This document shows positions 24,358 to 34,054 of a stretch of 64,000 bases of DNA, piece by piece. Source of the stretch: MH13 sp040219355 (GTDB taxonomy: Bacteria > Pseudomonadota > Alphaproteobacteria > Rhizobiales > MH13); assembly GCA_040219355.1 (NCBI GenBank), contig JAVJSN010000003.1, forward strand, positions 186,001 through 250,000. Reading direction: 5' to 3'. A model generated the notes under the pieces. It worked only from the letters and a program-made list of their open reading frames with translations. It ran no database searches and was not told the origin of the DNA. Positions within the stretch are counted from its first letter, which is position 1; every line of letters begins with the position of its first letter. The position numbers and the translations under genes were made by a program.

Positions 24358-24831
24358 TCATCGCTTTGCTTCCCAGCTTTGCGTGTCATGATCGGGGTGC
24401 TGGTGGTTGGTGGTGGTTATGGTGGGTGAAAGGTCATCCATGCCAATTTCCGCAGATGGCAGACTGGCCAGCATATGGAAGAACGGCACGCGGCTGACTT
24501 CACCATCATTGGTTTTTGGGGGCAAAGCGGCTGGATCATCCAAGCTGCCCAGCGTGAACGCCAATCCTTCCTCTGACATAGGATCGTAGAAAAGCGGCGT
24601 GCCGCAGGTGGCGCAAAAACCACGGCGGACAGGGTCGGACGAGTGGAACCAGGCCGGTTCACCGCGTGTGAGGGTGAGCGTGTCGCCCGGTGCCCACGCC
24701 AGCGGCAGGAAATAGTTGCCGGAAGCTTTTTGGCACATGCGGCAGTGGCAGAGATGCGGCGTTTCGGGCGTGCCGGTGACGTGGTAGCGCACCGCGCCGC
24801 ACTGGCACCCGCCGGAGAGAGAGGTGGTCAT
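24358..24831 (-). CDS. GFA-family zinc protein (glutathione-dependent formaldehyde-activating type)
   Basis: A 157-residue protein starting MTTSLSGGCQCGAVRY. The zinc ligands of the GFA fold are clear: CQCGAVRY, CHCRMCQKASG and FCATCGTPLFYDP. Family members bind two zinc ions; few have a proven reaction, and only some bind glutathione. The C-terminal tail (NHQHPDHDTQSWEAKR) goes beyond the fold and may be recruited non-family sequence. The gene is tightly flanked by repeat copies A (17 nt) and B (15 nt). Confidence 0.88.
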   Translation of the reverse strand: MTTSLSGGCQCGAVRYHVTGTPETPHLCHCRMCQKASGNYFLPLAWAPGDTLTLTRGEPAWFHSSDPVRRGFCATCGTPLFYDPMSEEGLAFTLGSLDDPAALPPKTNDGEVSRVPFFHMLASLPSAEIGMDDLSPTITTTNHQHPDHDTQSWEAKR

Positions 24832-24846
24832 GCTGCAACCCACCAC

Positions 24847-24980
24847 ACGTCATCCCTGTGCTTGTCACAGGGATCCATGCCTGAGGCCTTTCTGGCGGTG
24901 CAGCGGTTTGGAACGTTCAACGGAATGGATCCCCGCCATGGAAGCGAGACCCGCGGCTCGCGGACCGGCGAGGATGACGT
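24847..24980. repeat. 134-bp MITE-like repeat, copy B
   Basis: Same length as copy A, with ends ACGTCATCC and GGATGACGT (perfect 9-bp terminal inverted repeat). The central core matches copy A in direct orientation, but the 29-nt module (24938-24966) is the exact reverse complement of copy A's and sits 14 nt from the opposite end. It separates the GFA gene from cysS. Confidence 0.85.
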
Positions 24981-24997
24981 CTTTTGGGTTGGGTAGC

Positions 24998-26473
<1,476 letters not shown>

Positions 26474-26888
26474 CGTGCTCGTTCCATCGTTGAATGCGTC
26501 ACAGGTGTAACGCGCAAGAGGTTAGCCCGCCGCTGGCGAGGAACCGTTTCATAGGGATGGGAGCAAAACGGGGCCGTGCCAGCGATGGGTGCGCTAGCTG
26601 CAAATCTCCACAATGCCAATGGCCGCACTTTGAGCGGCTTCAGCAGGGCTTTGATAATCATACGGCCTAAACATGGCCTTTTCCCTGCCGTGTTTTGGGC
26701 AAACTCGTCAAGCCTTAATCCATTTGTCAGTGCAGGTGTGCAACGTGTCGTGAGCGATACATGGGCACCGAAGGTGTGATGGTGAACACGGCAAGCAGCC
26801 AGTTTTGGGTGCAGTGTTCGGCAACGTGATATCCGCAGCCAACAACTCCCAACAAGAGGGGTGTTGGCTCACGAGGGAAGGTAAAACG
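26474..26888. other. 415-nt gap between cysS and a small ORF
   Basis: This divergent intergenic region must hold the cysS promoter (minus) and that of the small gene at 26889 (plus). I see no convincing coding frame, tRNA, repeat or terminator. Short open frames on either strand lack ribosome sites. Confidence 0.5.
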
Positions 26889-27116
26889 ATGAGCCTGACA
26901 CAACAAGAAAGCCGTTTGTTTGCAGCGCTTTGGCTGAAAGCCGGAGAGGATTTTGTGTTGCAAGCTGAGGATGCCGATACCGTTGCCCAGATAACCCTTA
27001 AGCATCTGGATAACGGGCTAACGCCCTGTGCACGCGAACGGCTGCCGCAGTTTGACATGCGGTCCACCAAGCGCCCCGCAACGCGCCAGGAACGCCATTC
27101 ATCTTGGGTTCATTAA
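26889..27116 (+). CDS. Small hypothetical protein, 75 residues
   Basis: The frame starts MSLTQQESRLFAALWLKAGEDFVLQAEDADTV. The ATG has GAGGGAAGG 7 nt upstream, a good ribosome site, and the first 45 residues form a plausible folded helical domain; the tail is basic. I do not recognise the family. It stands alone 150 nt before the DUF2865 gene. Confidence 0.55.
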   Translation: MSLTQQESRLFAALWLKAGEDFVLQAEDADTVAQITLKHLDNGLTPCARERLPQFDMRSTKRPATRQERHSSWVH

Positions 27117-27268
27117 GGCCCTGATACCACCAAATCGTCGAATGCCACGGTTTGGCCAACCTTTGGCTAACCCTAGTTGGCTAGGATGAACGTATCGGCT
27201 GTTCGGGCGTTGGACGATCAACCGCTTTGAGCAAGGTTCGGTGCGGCAACCATGAGGTGGATGAGCAC

Positions 27269-28393
27269 GTGACGGCAAATGTCCATCACGATTGGAAAAA
27301 GGCCTTCAAACGCCAAGCTTTAACGCTCGGTGCTGCCGTTTTCGCGCTCGGCCTCGGCTTGACCTCACAGGCTCATGCGCAAAGCTCGTGCGCGCGCATC
27401 CAAAGCGAGTTGGCCAGCCTCCACAATGGTGGCGGCGGAACCGGGCAGCTTCAGCAATCGATCAATCAGCAAATGCGTGAGATGGCGCGAGCGCAAGGGG
27501 CGTTTGATCGCTTCCAATGTTCGTTCGGCGCGTCGCCCCAGTGCGGCTCGATTGTGGCGAGCCTCAATCAGATGCAAGCCAATTTGAGCCAGATGCAACG
27601 CCAGCTTGCCCGCACCGGTGGCGGTGGCCGCGGCGATCCACGGCGGATCGCCGAACTGGAGCGGGCCTTTGCTACGCAGTGCGGTCCTGGTCAGCGGGAA
27701 TTTCAACAACAGGTGCGCCAATCGGTGCAGCCTGGCAATCTGCTGGAAGCGATATTCGGCATTCGCTCGCAGCCGACCTATGTGGCGCGGCGGCCGGCTG
27801 ACTCGTCAGGCATTGCGATGCCCGGCCAGCCCTACAACCGGGGCTTTGATCGACCAGGCGAGTTCACCGGCGAACCGGATTTTCGGCTGCGCGGCGGCAC
27901 GTTCCGCACCATGTGCGTACGCACAAGTGACGGATTTTACTGGCCAATTAGCTTTTCCACGACGCGGGACCGGTTTGACGAAGATCGCAGTCTCTGTGCT
28001 GCCATGTGCCCGGGGACCAGCGTTGAATTGTTTGCCTATCGCAACCCTGGCCAGCAGGTGGATGCGATGATGAACACGCTGACCGGTGAGCCCTACACCA
28101 CGCAAACTTATGCCTTTGCCTACCGCGATAATTTCGATCCGGACAATCGCTGCACCCCTTCTGCGGTGGTGCTGGAAGAACTGCGCGCGTCCACCGGCAT
28201 TGCCGCCGGTCCAACTGGTCCGCAGGTGCCGCAGCCAACGGCGCGCCCAGATATGGCCAGCGACCCGGAAACCCGGGCGCTTGATGATGCTGGGATGAGC
28301 TTTTCAGGACTAGGTCGACTGACACGCCCCGAAGTGGATGGCGAGCAGATTGTCCGCCGGGTGGGGCCCAACTACGGGTATTTCAACAACTAG
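27269..28393 (+). CDS. DUF2865 domain protein, secreted
   Basis: A protein of about 374 residues with a signal peptide (LTLGAAVFALGLGLTSQAHA) and a mature part containing a Gln-rich helical region (LQQSINQQMREMARAQGAFDRF) followed by the conserved DUF2865 core: GGTFRTMCVRTSDGFYWPISFST, LCAAMCPGTSVELFAYRNPGQ, AFAYRDNFDPDNRCTP. Cysteines probably form disulfides in the periplasm. Only non-ATG starts are in frame: GTG at 27269 with GAGG upstream is preferred; GTG 27257 and TTG 27227 are alternatives. Function unknown; common in Rhizobiales. Confidence 0.82.
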   Translation: MTANVHHDWKKAFKRQALTLGAAVFALGLGLTSQAHAQSSCARIQSELASLHNGGGGTGQLQQSINQQMREMARAQGAFDRFQCSFGASPQCGSIVASLNQMQANLSQMQRQLARTGGGGRGDPRRIAELERAFATQCGPGQREFQQQVRQSVQPGNLLEAIFGIRSQPTYVARRPADSSGIAMPGQPYNRGFDRPGEFTGEPDFRLRGGTFRTMCVRTSDGFYWPISFSTTRDRFDEDRSLCAAMCPGTSVELFAYRNPGQQVDAMMNTLTGEPYTTQTYAFAYRDNFDPDNRCTPSAVVLEELRASTGIAAGPTGPQVPQPTARPDMASDPETRALDDAGMSFSGLGRLTRPEVDGEQIVRRVGPNYGYFNN

Positions 28394-28413
28394 ACGGACA
28401 TCGAAGTTTTGAG

Positions 28414-28500
28414 GCAGACTGATGCGGACCGTCCGCCCTTAGTCCGCTCTTAGTCTGCAAAACCATGCAGACCGTCCGCTTGTTTTGAGCTTTAGTCCGC
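28414..28500. repeat. Imperfect short repeats at the gltX 3' end
   Basis: TTAGTCCGC or a close variant occurs three times and GCAGACCGTCCGC or a close variant twice between the DUF2865 stop and the end of gltX. The last copies include the gltX stop codon, so the array may come from slippage or duplication of the gltX end. No clear terminator is formed. Confidence 0.55.
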
Positions 28501-29841
28501 CGCTTTTTGCAGACGGTCTAGAACCTTTTGCCGACCTAGGAGCATAATGACGGGTCCCATTTCTGGACCGCGTTCTTCCCCTGTGAGCGCTTTGCGAAGC
28601 GGCATGAACAGGGCCTTGCCCTTGCGACCGGTTTCGGCCTTCAGAGCGCCGGTCCAACTACCCCATGTTTCTGAGGTGATTTCACCCTCCGGCATCTGCG
28701 CGATAGCGGATTGAATATAGGTGACATCATCGCTTTCCAGATCGCTTTCCACGGTCTCTGCGTTCAGCATGTCCCACCAGGTTTTGGCATCCTTTGGGGT
28801 GTCGCAGTTCTTGCGCACGGCAAGCCAAAGGTCAGCCTGAACATCGGCAGGAATGCCGAGGCTGGCGAGCGTATCGGCAACATCAGAGGGTTCCAACGCG
28901 TGCACCATCTGCGCTGAGAAATCGGCGATTTGCTTGGGTTCAAAGCGTGCCGGGCCCGAGGAAACCTTTGAAAGATCAAAGTCTTCGGCCAGTGCCGCCA
29001 AATTCTCGCGCGGGGCGATGGCCATGGATGTTCCTACCAGCGTGGCGACGCTTGCCACCGCCATCGCTTGCGTACCGTCTTCGCGCAAGGCCTTCAGCGA
29101 CAGTGACCCGTGCCGCTTGGAAAGCGCAGACCCATCAGCGGCGATCAGCAAATTGTGGTGACCCCAGCTTGGTGCACTGGCGCCAAGGGCTTCGAAAATT
29201 TCGATCTGCGTGCCGGTGTTCGACACATGATCCTCACCACGGATCACATGGGTGATGCCGAAATCGATGTCGTCGATGATCGAGGGCAGCGTGTAGAGAT
29301 AGGATCCGTCTTCGCGGATCAGCACCGGATCGGATTGTGATGCGGTATCAATGGTTTGGGCGCCTTTGCAGAGGTCATTCCATTCCACGCGCTTGCCGGT
29401 CAGCTTGAAGCGCCAATGCGGCATGCGGCCTTCCGCTTCCAGCTCTTTGCGCTCTTCGTCGGAGAGGTTCAGCCCCGTGCGGTCGTAAACCGGTGGCTTG
29501 CCCAGCGCCATCTGGCGTTTGCGTTTGTAGTCCAGCTCTTCGGCGGTCTCGTAGCAGGCATAGAGCAGCCCTTTGGCTTTTAGCTCATCACGCACGCCAT
29601 CGTAGCGCGCCATGCGGGCCGACTGTTTTTCCTGCCGGTCCACCCTAATGCCGAGCCAGGCGATATCGTCGAGAATGGTCTCGGCAAACTCCTGGGTTGA
29701 GCGGGCAACATCGGTATCATCGAGACGCAACACGAACTGCCCCCTGGTCTTGAGGGCAAACAGGGCGTTGAACAAAGCCGTGCGGGCATTGCCGATGTGC
29801 AGGAAACCCGTCGGGGACGGGGCAAAACGAACAACAGTCAT
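28492..29841 (-). CDS. gltX: Glutamyl-tRNA synthetase
   Basis: A 449-residue class I synthetase starting MTVVRFAPSPTGFLHIGNART, with the HIGH-type motif HIGN (15-18), EDGSYLYTLPSIIDDIDFGITHVIRGEDH and the KMSKS-equivalent SKRHG (241-245). Many alphaproteobacteria have two GltX proteins, one acting mainly on tRNA-Gln; which this is cannot be told from sequence alone, and no gatCAB genes are nearby. The frame extends 33 codons upstream without family match. nadE ends 20 nt upstream. Confidence 0.94.
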   Translation of the reverse strand: MTVVRFAPSPTGFLHIGNARTALFNALFALKTRGQFVLRLDDTDVARSTQEFAETILDDIAWLGIRVDRQEKQSARMARYDGVRDELKAKGLLYACYETAEELDYKRKRQMALGKPPVYDRTGLNLSDEERKELEAEGRMPHWRFKLTGKRVEWNDLCKGAQTIDTASQSDPVLIREDGSYLYTLPSIIDDIDFGITHVIRGEDHVSNTGTQIEIFEALGASAPSWGHHNLLIAADGSALSKRHGSLSLKALREDGTQAMAVASVATLVGTSMAIAPRENLAALAEDFDLSKVSSGPARFEPKQIADFSAQMVHALEPSDVADTLASLGIPADVQADLWLAVRKNCDTPKDAKTWWDMLNAETVESDLESDDVTYIQSAIAQMPEGEITSETWGSWTGALKAETGRKGKALFMPLRKALTGEERGPEMGPVIMLLGRQKVLDRLQKAAD

Positions 29842-29860
29842 ATCAATCCGATGTGGCTTG

Positions 29861-31579
29861 TTAGATTGTGCCTTGGGGATGGGCCGGATCGCGGCGATCC
29901 CGGAAGCGATTGGTGATGGGGTAGCGGCGGTCGCGGCCAAAGGCGCGGCTGGTGAGCTTCACGCCCGGTGCCGCCTGGCGACGTTTGTATTCTGCGATAT
30001 AGAGCAAATGCTCAATGCGGGCCACCGTTTCAAGATCATAGCCATCTGCAACTATGTTTTGGATGGATTGCTCATTTTCTACCAGGCCACGCAGAATGCC
30101 ATCCAACACATCATATTCCGGCAGAGAATCCTGATCGGTCTGATCTGGGCGCAACTCAGCTGATGGCGCCTTGGTGATGATACGCTCTGGAATGACCTCG
30201 CCGGCTGGACCCATCAGGTCCGTAGGATGATGGGCGTTACGCCACGCGGCCATGCGATAAACATCGGTTTTGTAGACGTCTTTGATCGGATTGAAGCCGC
30301 CGTTCATGTCGCCGTAAAGCGTCGCATAGCCGACTGACATTTCGGATTTGTTGCCTGTGGTGACCACCATGGAGCCGAACTTGTTCGACAGCGCCATGAG
30401 GATGGTCCCGCGGGTGCGCGACTGAAGGTTCTCTTCTGTTACGCCTTCATCTGTGCCTTCAAACAGTGGACCCAAGGCACTTAGAAAGCCTTCCACTGGC
30501 TTGTGAATTTCCACCACATCGTAGCGCACACCCAAGGCTTTGGCGCAGGCCTCTGCATCCTCCAATGAATGTTGGGCGGTATACTCATAGGGCATCATCA
30601 CGCAATGCACGCGGCTGGCACCCAGCGCATCCACGGCCATAGCGGCGCAGATGGCGCTGTCGATGCCACCGGAGAGGCCAAGCACAACGCCGGGAAACCC
30701 GTTCTTGTTGACATAATCGCCAAGCCCCATGACGCAGGCGCGCCAATCGGCTTCCAGATCATCAGGCAAGGCCGCGAGCTGCCCACGTTCAAACGTCCAC
30801 CCTTCATCGGCACGAACCGCTTTGAGCACCTCAACGCCCTGCTCAAATTGTTGCATTTGCAGCGCAAGCGTACGGTCTTTGGCGAGCGCAAAGGAACCAC
30901 CGTCGAAGACCAGTTCATCCTGGCCACCCAACTGGTTGATATAGAGAAGCGGCAAATCGGTCTCGACCACGCGCTGGACCATCACTTGCTGGCGCTCATC
31001 GTTCTTGGCTTCCCACCAGGGCGAGCCATTGGGCACGATGAGCAGTTCAGCGCCGGTTTCGGCCAGGCACTCGGTAACATCGTCGAACCAGGCATCCTCG
31101 CACACCGGCACGCCGAGCCGCACGCCGCGACATTCCAACGGGCCGGGCATCGGGCCGGCGTCAAACACGCGCTTTTCGTCGAAGACCGAATAGTTGGGCA
31201 GATGCACCTTGGCGCGCATGCCGGTGATGGCGCCACCGTCCATCAACACAACGGCGTTGTAGCGCCTGTCTTCGCCGGACTGCTGATCTTTTTCCAACCA
31301 GGGCGTGCCCATCAAAACTGCCGGGCCGCCATCATCGGTTTCCAGCGCCAACTCCTCACAGGCCTCGCGGCAGGCATGCATGAAGGCATCCTTGTCGATG
31401 AGGTCTTCGGGCGGGTAGCCGGAGATGAAAAGCTCGCTGAACGCGATCACATCTGCGCCTAGCAATTTGGCCTGCATGCGCGCATCGCGCGCCATCAGAA
31501 GATTGGCGGCCAAATCACCCATGACGGGGTTCAGCTGGGCGATGGCGATGTTCAGTGTGTCTGGTGCGGTGTTGGTCAT
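29861..31579 (-). CDS. nadE: Glutamine-dependent NAD+ synthetase
   Basis: A 572-residue two-domain enzyme. The N-terminal nitrilase-type glutaminase has the triad E49 (AFSELFISGYPPEDL), K124 (MRAKVHLPNYSVFDE) and C160 (GVPVCEDAWF). The C-terminal synthetase has the PP-loop SGGIDS (303-308) and TTGNKSEMSVGYATLYGD. It amidates nicotinate adenine dinucleotide with ammonia from glutamine. Length matches the long bacterial type. Confidence 0.96.
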   Translation of the reverse strand: MTNTAPDTLNIAIAQLNPVMGDLAANLLMARDARMQAKLLGADVIAFSELFISGYPPEDLIDKDAFMHACREACEELALETDDGGPAVLMGTPWLEKDQQSGEDRRYNAVVLMDGGAITGMRAKVHLPNYSVFDEKRVFDAGPMPGPLECRGVRLGVPVCEDAWFDDVTECLAETGAELLIVPNGSPWWEAKNDERQQVMVQRVVETDLPLLYINQLGGQDELVFDGGSFALAKDRTLALQMQQFEQGVEVLKAVRADEGWTFERGQLAALPDDLEADWRACVMGLGDYVNKNGFPGVVLGLSGGIDSAICAAMAVDALGASRVHCVMMPYEYTAQHSLEDAEACAKALGVRYDVVEIHKPVEGFLSALGPLFEGTDEGVTEENLQSRTRGTILMALSNKFGSMVVTTGNKSEMSVGYATLYGDMNGGFNPIKDVYKTDVYRMAAWRNAHHPTDLMGPAGEVIPERIITKAPSAELRPDQTDQDSLPEYDVLDGILRGLVENEQSIQNIVADGYDLETVARIEHLLYIAEYKRRQAAPGVKLTSRAFGRDRRYPITNRFRDRRDPAHPQGTI

Positions 31580-31738
31580 GACACCGCTCTAAACCTGCGT
31601 CGGCGGGCTGGCAATCACCCTTTTGTTCACTTTGAGCAAATTAGGTAAAAAACGACACCCAGCAAACCCAAAGCGCGCTCTACTGACAGGTTTAGACCGA
31701 TCATGTGATACCGGTTGCCGACAACCAAGGAGACGGAA

Positions 31739-31957
31739 TTGCGCGCATCCCTGCGAGAGAAAGCAATCGCTATCTGCGACCGGAAGATTGCCCAAAAAGG
31801 AAACGGTGTTGGGCTGTCGTTCTATGCGTTTTTCGGCAACAAAAACGACGATCCTGCTCTGCTCATGGAAGCCGCCAGGTGGTGGATTGAAACCCATGAA
31901 CTCGATCATTTTGAGAAGGCATCGAAGATCAAAAAGATGCTCGAAGCGCAGACTTAA
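31739..31957 (+). CDS. Small conserved-looking protein (DUF6500-like), TTG start
   Basis: A 72-residue protein that reads M(TTG)RASLREKAIAICDRKI, then GLSFYAFFGNKNDDPALLMEAARWWIETHELDHFEKA. The TTG is chosen because AAGGAG lies 6 nt upstream, a near-ideal ribosome site; a TTG eight codons earlier has none. It resembles small DUF6500 proteins as I remember them; this is tentative. It is convergent with the dioxygenase gene. Confidence 0.6.
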   Translation: MRASLREKAIAICDRKIAQKGNGVGLSFYAFFGNKNDDPALLMEAARWWIETHELDHFEKASKIKKMLEAQT

Positions 31958-31975
31958 AGACGGCAGATGGAACTG

Positions 31976-32773
31976 TCATGCAAATCGATAGGCATCCCAA
32001 GCCAAGGCTCCGCCCATTTGGGTGGAAGCATGGATGCGTTCGCCAGTCGCGCCCTCGCCCGCCGCACCCCATGCAGTAAAGAGGGGGAAGAAATGCTCGT
32101 CGGTTGGGTGGTTGTCACGCGCGAACGGCGCTTCAACCAACCAGTTTTGCGCTGCGGCCGTATCACCAGCTGCCAGTTTGACGTGAAACCAATCGGTGAA
32201 GGCGGAAACCTTGGCGGGAAGCTCAGGGTTTGGTTCAGCGCCTCGCATCACATTGAAAAACTCTTTGAGGTTATGGGTGATGTGGCCGCTACCAAGCACC
32301 AGCACATTGTCTGCGCGCAACGGCGATAACGCCTTGCCCAGCTTCATGTGCCAGGCACCATTCGCGTTAGGGTCAATGGACACCTGAACAACGGGAATGT
32401 CAGCCTGCGGAAAGGCAAGCATCAGCGGGTTCCACGCGCCGTGATCATAGCCGCGTTCTTCCACGGTATCGGGAGAAAGGCCCGCGCCCTTAAGAAACTC
32501 CGTCACACGATCGGCAAGCGCGGCATCACCCGGCGCGGCGTAGACCATCTGGCGCAACGCATCGGGAAAGCCGCCAAAGTCGTAGATCATGCCAGGATTG
32601 GGATCACGGACCACCGCGGGCCCCGCCGCTTCATGATGCGCGGAGTTTATGATGATAGCAGAAGGCTTAGAAATGTAGGACTGCAAGTCCTTCAAGAAGT
32701 GATGCGCTTCAATGTCGTCGATCACGATGCTCGGTGCGCCATGCGAAACAAAAAGAGTTGGTAGCGTGGTCAT
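31976..32773 (-). CDS. Class III extradiol dioxygenase family protein (YgiD/DODA-like)
   Basis: A 265-residue protein starting MTTLPTLFVSHGAPSIVIDD. Conserved residues include H11 (FVSHGAPS), the SAHHEA motif near 45-49, ERGYDHGAWNPLMLAFP and LVLGSGHITHNL. These are the metal-site and acid-base histidines of the 4,5-DOPA extradiol dioxygenase family. The natural substrate is not inferable; no aromatic catabolic genes are adjacent. Confidence 0.9.
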   Translation of the reverse strand: MTTLPTLFVSHGAPSIVIDDIEAHHFLKDLQSYISKPSAIIINSAHHEAAGPAVVRDPNPGMIYDFGGFPDALRQMVYAAPGDAALADRVTEFLKGAGLSPDTVEERGYDHGAWNPLMLAFPQADIPVVQVSIDPNANGAWHMKLGKALSPLRADNVLVLGSGHITHNLKEFFNVMRGAEPNPELPAKVSAFTDWFHVKLAAGDTAAAQNWLVEAPFARDNHPTDEHFFPLFTAWGAAGEGATGERIHASTQMGGALAWDAYRFA

Positions 32774-32896
32774 GAGAACCTCCAGCTGAATGTTGCTGCA
32801 TCGTTACCGATGGTGCGCTGAGGCGACAATCCATGGTTTGCGTGACAGTCTGTTCAACTGTTTGAATTCAAGCGGTTCAACATTGCCGGAGCGCCC

Positions 32897-33514
32897 ATGG
32901 GGTTGGTATCAGTCCACCTATCGATTCCAGCCTTGCGAGATCCCCCCATTTTAGACCGCCGCCTTCTTCTTGAGTTTTTTCCTGGCCTTGTTTTCTTGGC
33001 CGTGAATTCTGTTTCCACCCTTTATGTGGCCACCGGCGCAGCAATCCTTGCTGCCATGCTCGCAGTCTATCTGCGCTACCGCATTGACGGGCAACTGCCC
33101 TTTCTGGCGATCTCCACCGTGCTGCTTTCCGTCGTCATGCTTGGCGCAGGCTTGATGCAGGATGATGAGCGCTTCATCAAAATCAAGCCGACCATCGGCG
33201 GTGTAGCCTTTGCTGTGATCTTGGCCACTGGCATGCTGGCGCGACCCAGCATGTTGCAGCGGTCCATGGGCTACAAGCTGGAGATGATCCCCACCGGATG
33301 GACCGTGTTGCACGTGGCTTGGATCGGCCTGGCGCTTACGCTGGCTGGGGCGAACGAGTTGGTGTGGCGCAACACCTCCACCGATCTATGGGTGACCTAC
33401 AATGTGGTGTCCGGTCCTGTGACCTTCGCGATCTATTTTGCGATCACCTATGCGGTGGCCTGGTGGTATTGGGATGAAGACGAGGAAGAGCCGCCGCTTT
33501 CCAGCGACCATTGA
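32897..33514 (+). CDS. yciB: Inner membrane septation protein A (YciB)
   Basis: A 205-residue polytopic membrane protein. The family signature is LLLEFFPGLVFLAVN, then VLLSVVMLGAGLMQDDERFIKIKPTIGGVAFAVI and WTVLHVAWIGLALTLAGANELVWRNTSTDLWVTY, with five to six membrane helices and an acidic C-terminus (WDEDEEEPP). YciB/IspZ proteins influence envelope synthesis and septation. It stands alone. Confidence 0.92.
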   Translation: MGLVSVHLSIPALRDPPILDRRLLLEFFPGLVFLAVNSVSTLYVATGAAILAAMLAVYLRYRIDGQLPFLAISTVLLSVVMLGAGLMQDDERFIKIKPTIGGVAFAVILATGMLARPSMLQRSMGYKLEMIPTGWTVLHVAWIGLALTLAGANELVWRNTSTDLWVTYNVVSGPVTFAIYFAITYAVAWWYWDEDEEEPPLSSDH

Positions 33515-33607
33515 CCCGCCGTGGCGTGGCAGTTCGTGCTTTTTCTTCCCTGGATGGATGGGCAATAGCGTGGATGCTAGGCTCACGCTTCAAAAAAGGA
33601 GCCTGCG

Positions 33608-33991
33608 ATGCGCATAGCTGCCCTCACTCTTGTTGCTCTTATCGCAGCCCTGCACGCCTATATCGCCTGGTTTGAGATGTTTGCCTGGCAGACTGTCGGT
33701 CAGCGCGTGTTTTCATCTTTGCCCGCTGATATCTTTGCGCAGACAACCCAGATTGCCGCCAACCAGGGGCTCTACAACGGCTTTCTGGTGGCAGGTCTGG
33801 TTTGGTCTCTGCTGATCAAAGATCGTCAGTGGCAATCAAACGTTGCAACCTGTTTTCTGATCTTTGTCGCCCTTGCCGGTCTGTTCGCAGCGTTCACCGT
33901 GACACCAAGAACGCTTGCCATTCAAACCGCGCCTGCGCTGCTGGCTTTGGGATTGCTTTATCTGAGCGCCCGAGCGCACCGGACAAGCTGA
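33608..33991 (+). CDS. DUF1304 membrane protein
   Basis: A 127-residue protein with four predicted membrane helices and the DUF1304 pattern ALHAYIAWFEMFAW near residue 15 and ANQGLYNGFLVAGLVWSLL in the middle. Function unknown. An AAAAAAGGAGCC ribosome site precedes the ATG. A strong bidirectional hairpin follows its stop. Confidence 0.9.
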   Translation: MRIAALTLVALIAALHAYIAWFEMFAWQTVGQRVFSSLPADIFAQTTQIAANQGLYNGFLVAGLVWSLLIKDRQWQSNVATCFLIFVALAGLFAAFTVTPRTLAIQTAPALLALGLLYLSARAHRTS

Positions 33992-34002
33992 CCATCCTTG
34001 CA

Positions 34003-34037
34003 ACAAAAAAGCGGGGCCGAAGCCCCGCTTATTCTTG
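34003..34037 (-). terminator. Bidirectional terminator between DUF1304 and DAHP synthase genes
   Basis: AAGCGGGGC and GCCCCGCTT (34009-34030) form a perfect 9-bp stem. On the minus strand the loop is TTCG and the stem runs into TTTTTTG, a strong intrinsic terminator for the DAHP synthase gene. On the plus strand the following ATTCTT makes it a weaker terminator for the DUF1304 gene. Confidence 0.85.
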
Positions 34038-34054
34038 GTTGAACCGGTGGTTGT

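Noticed and set aside
26474..26888. tRNA-Cys or T-box element upstream of cysS
   Set aside because: No cloverleaf, CCA-adjacent acceptor stem or T-box sequence could be traced.
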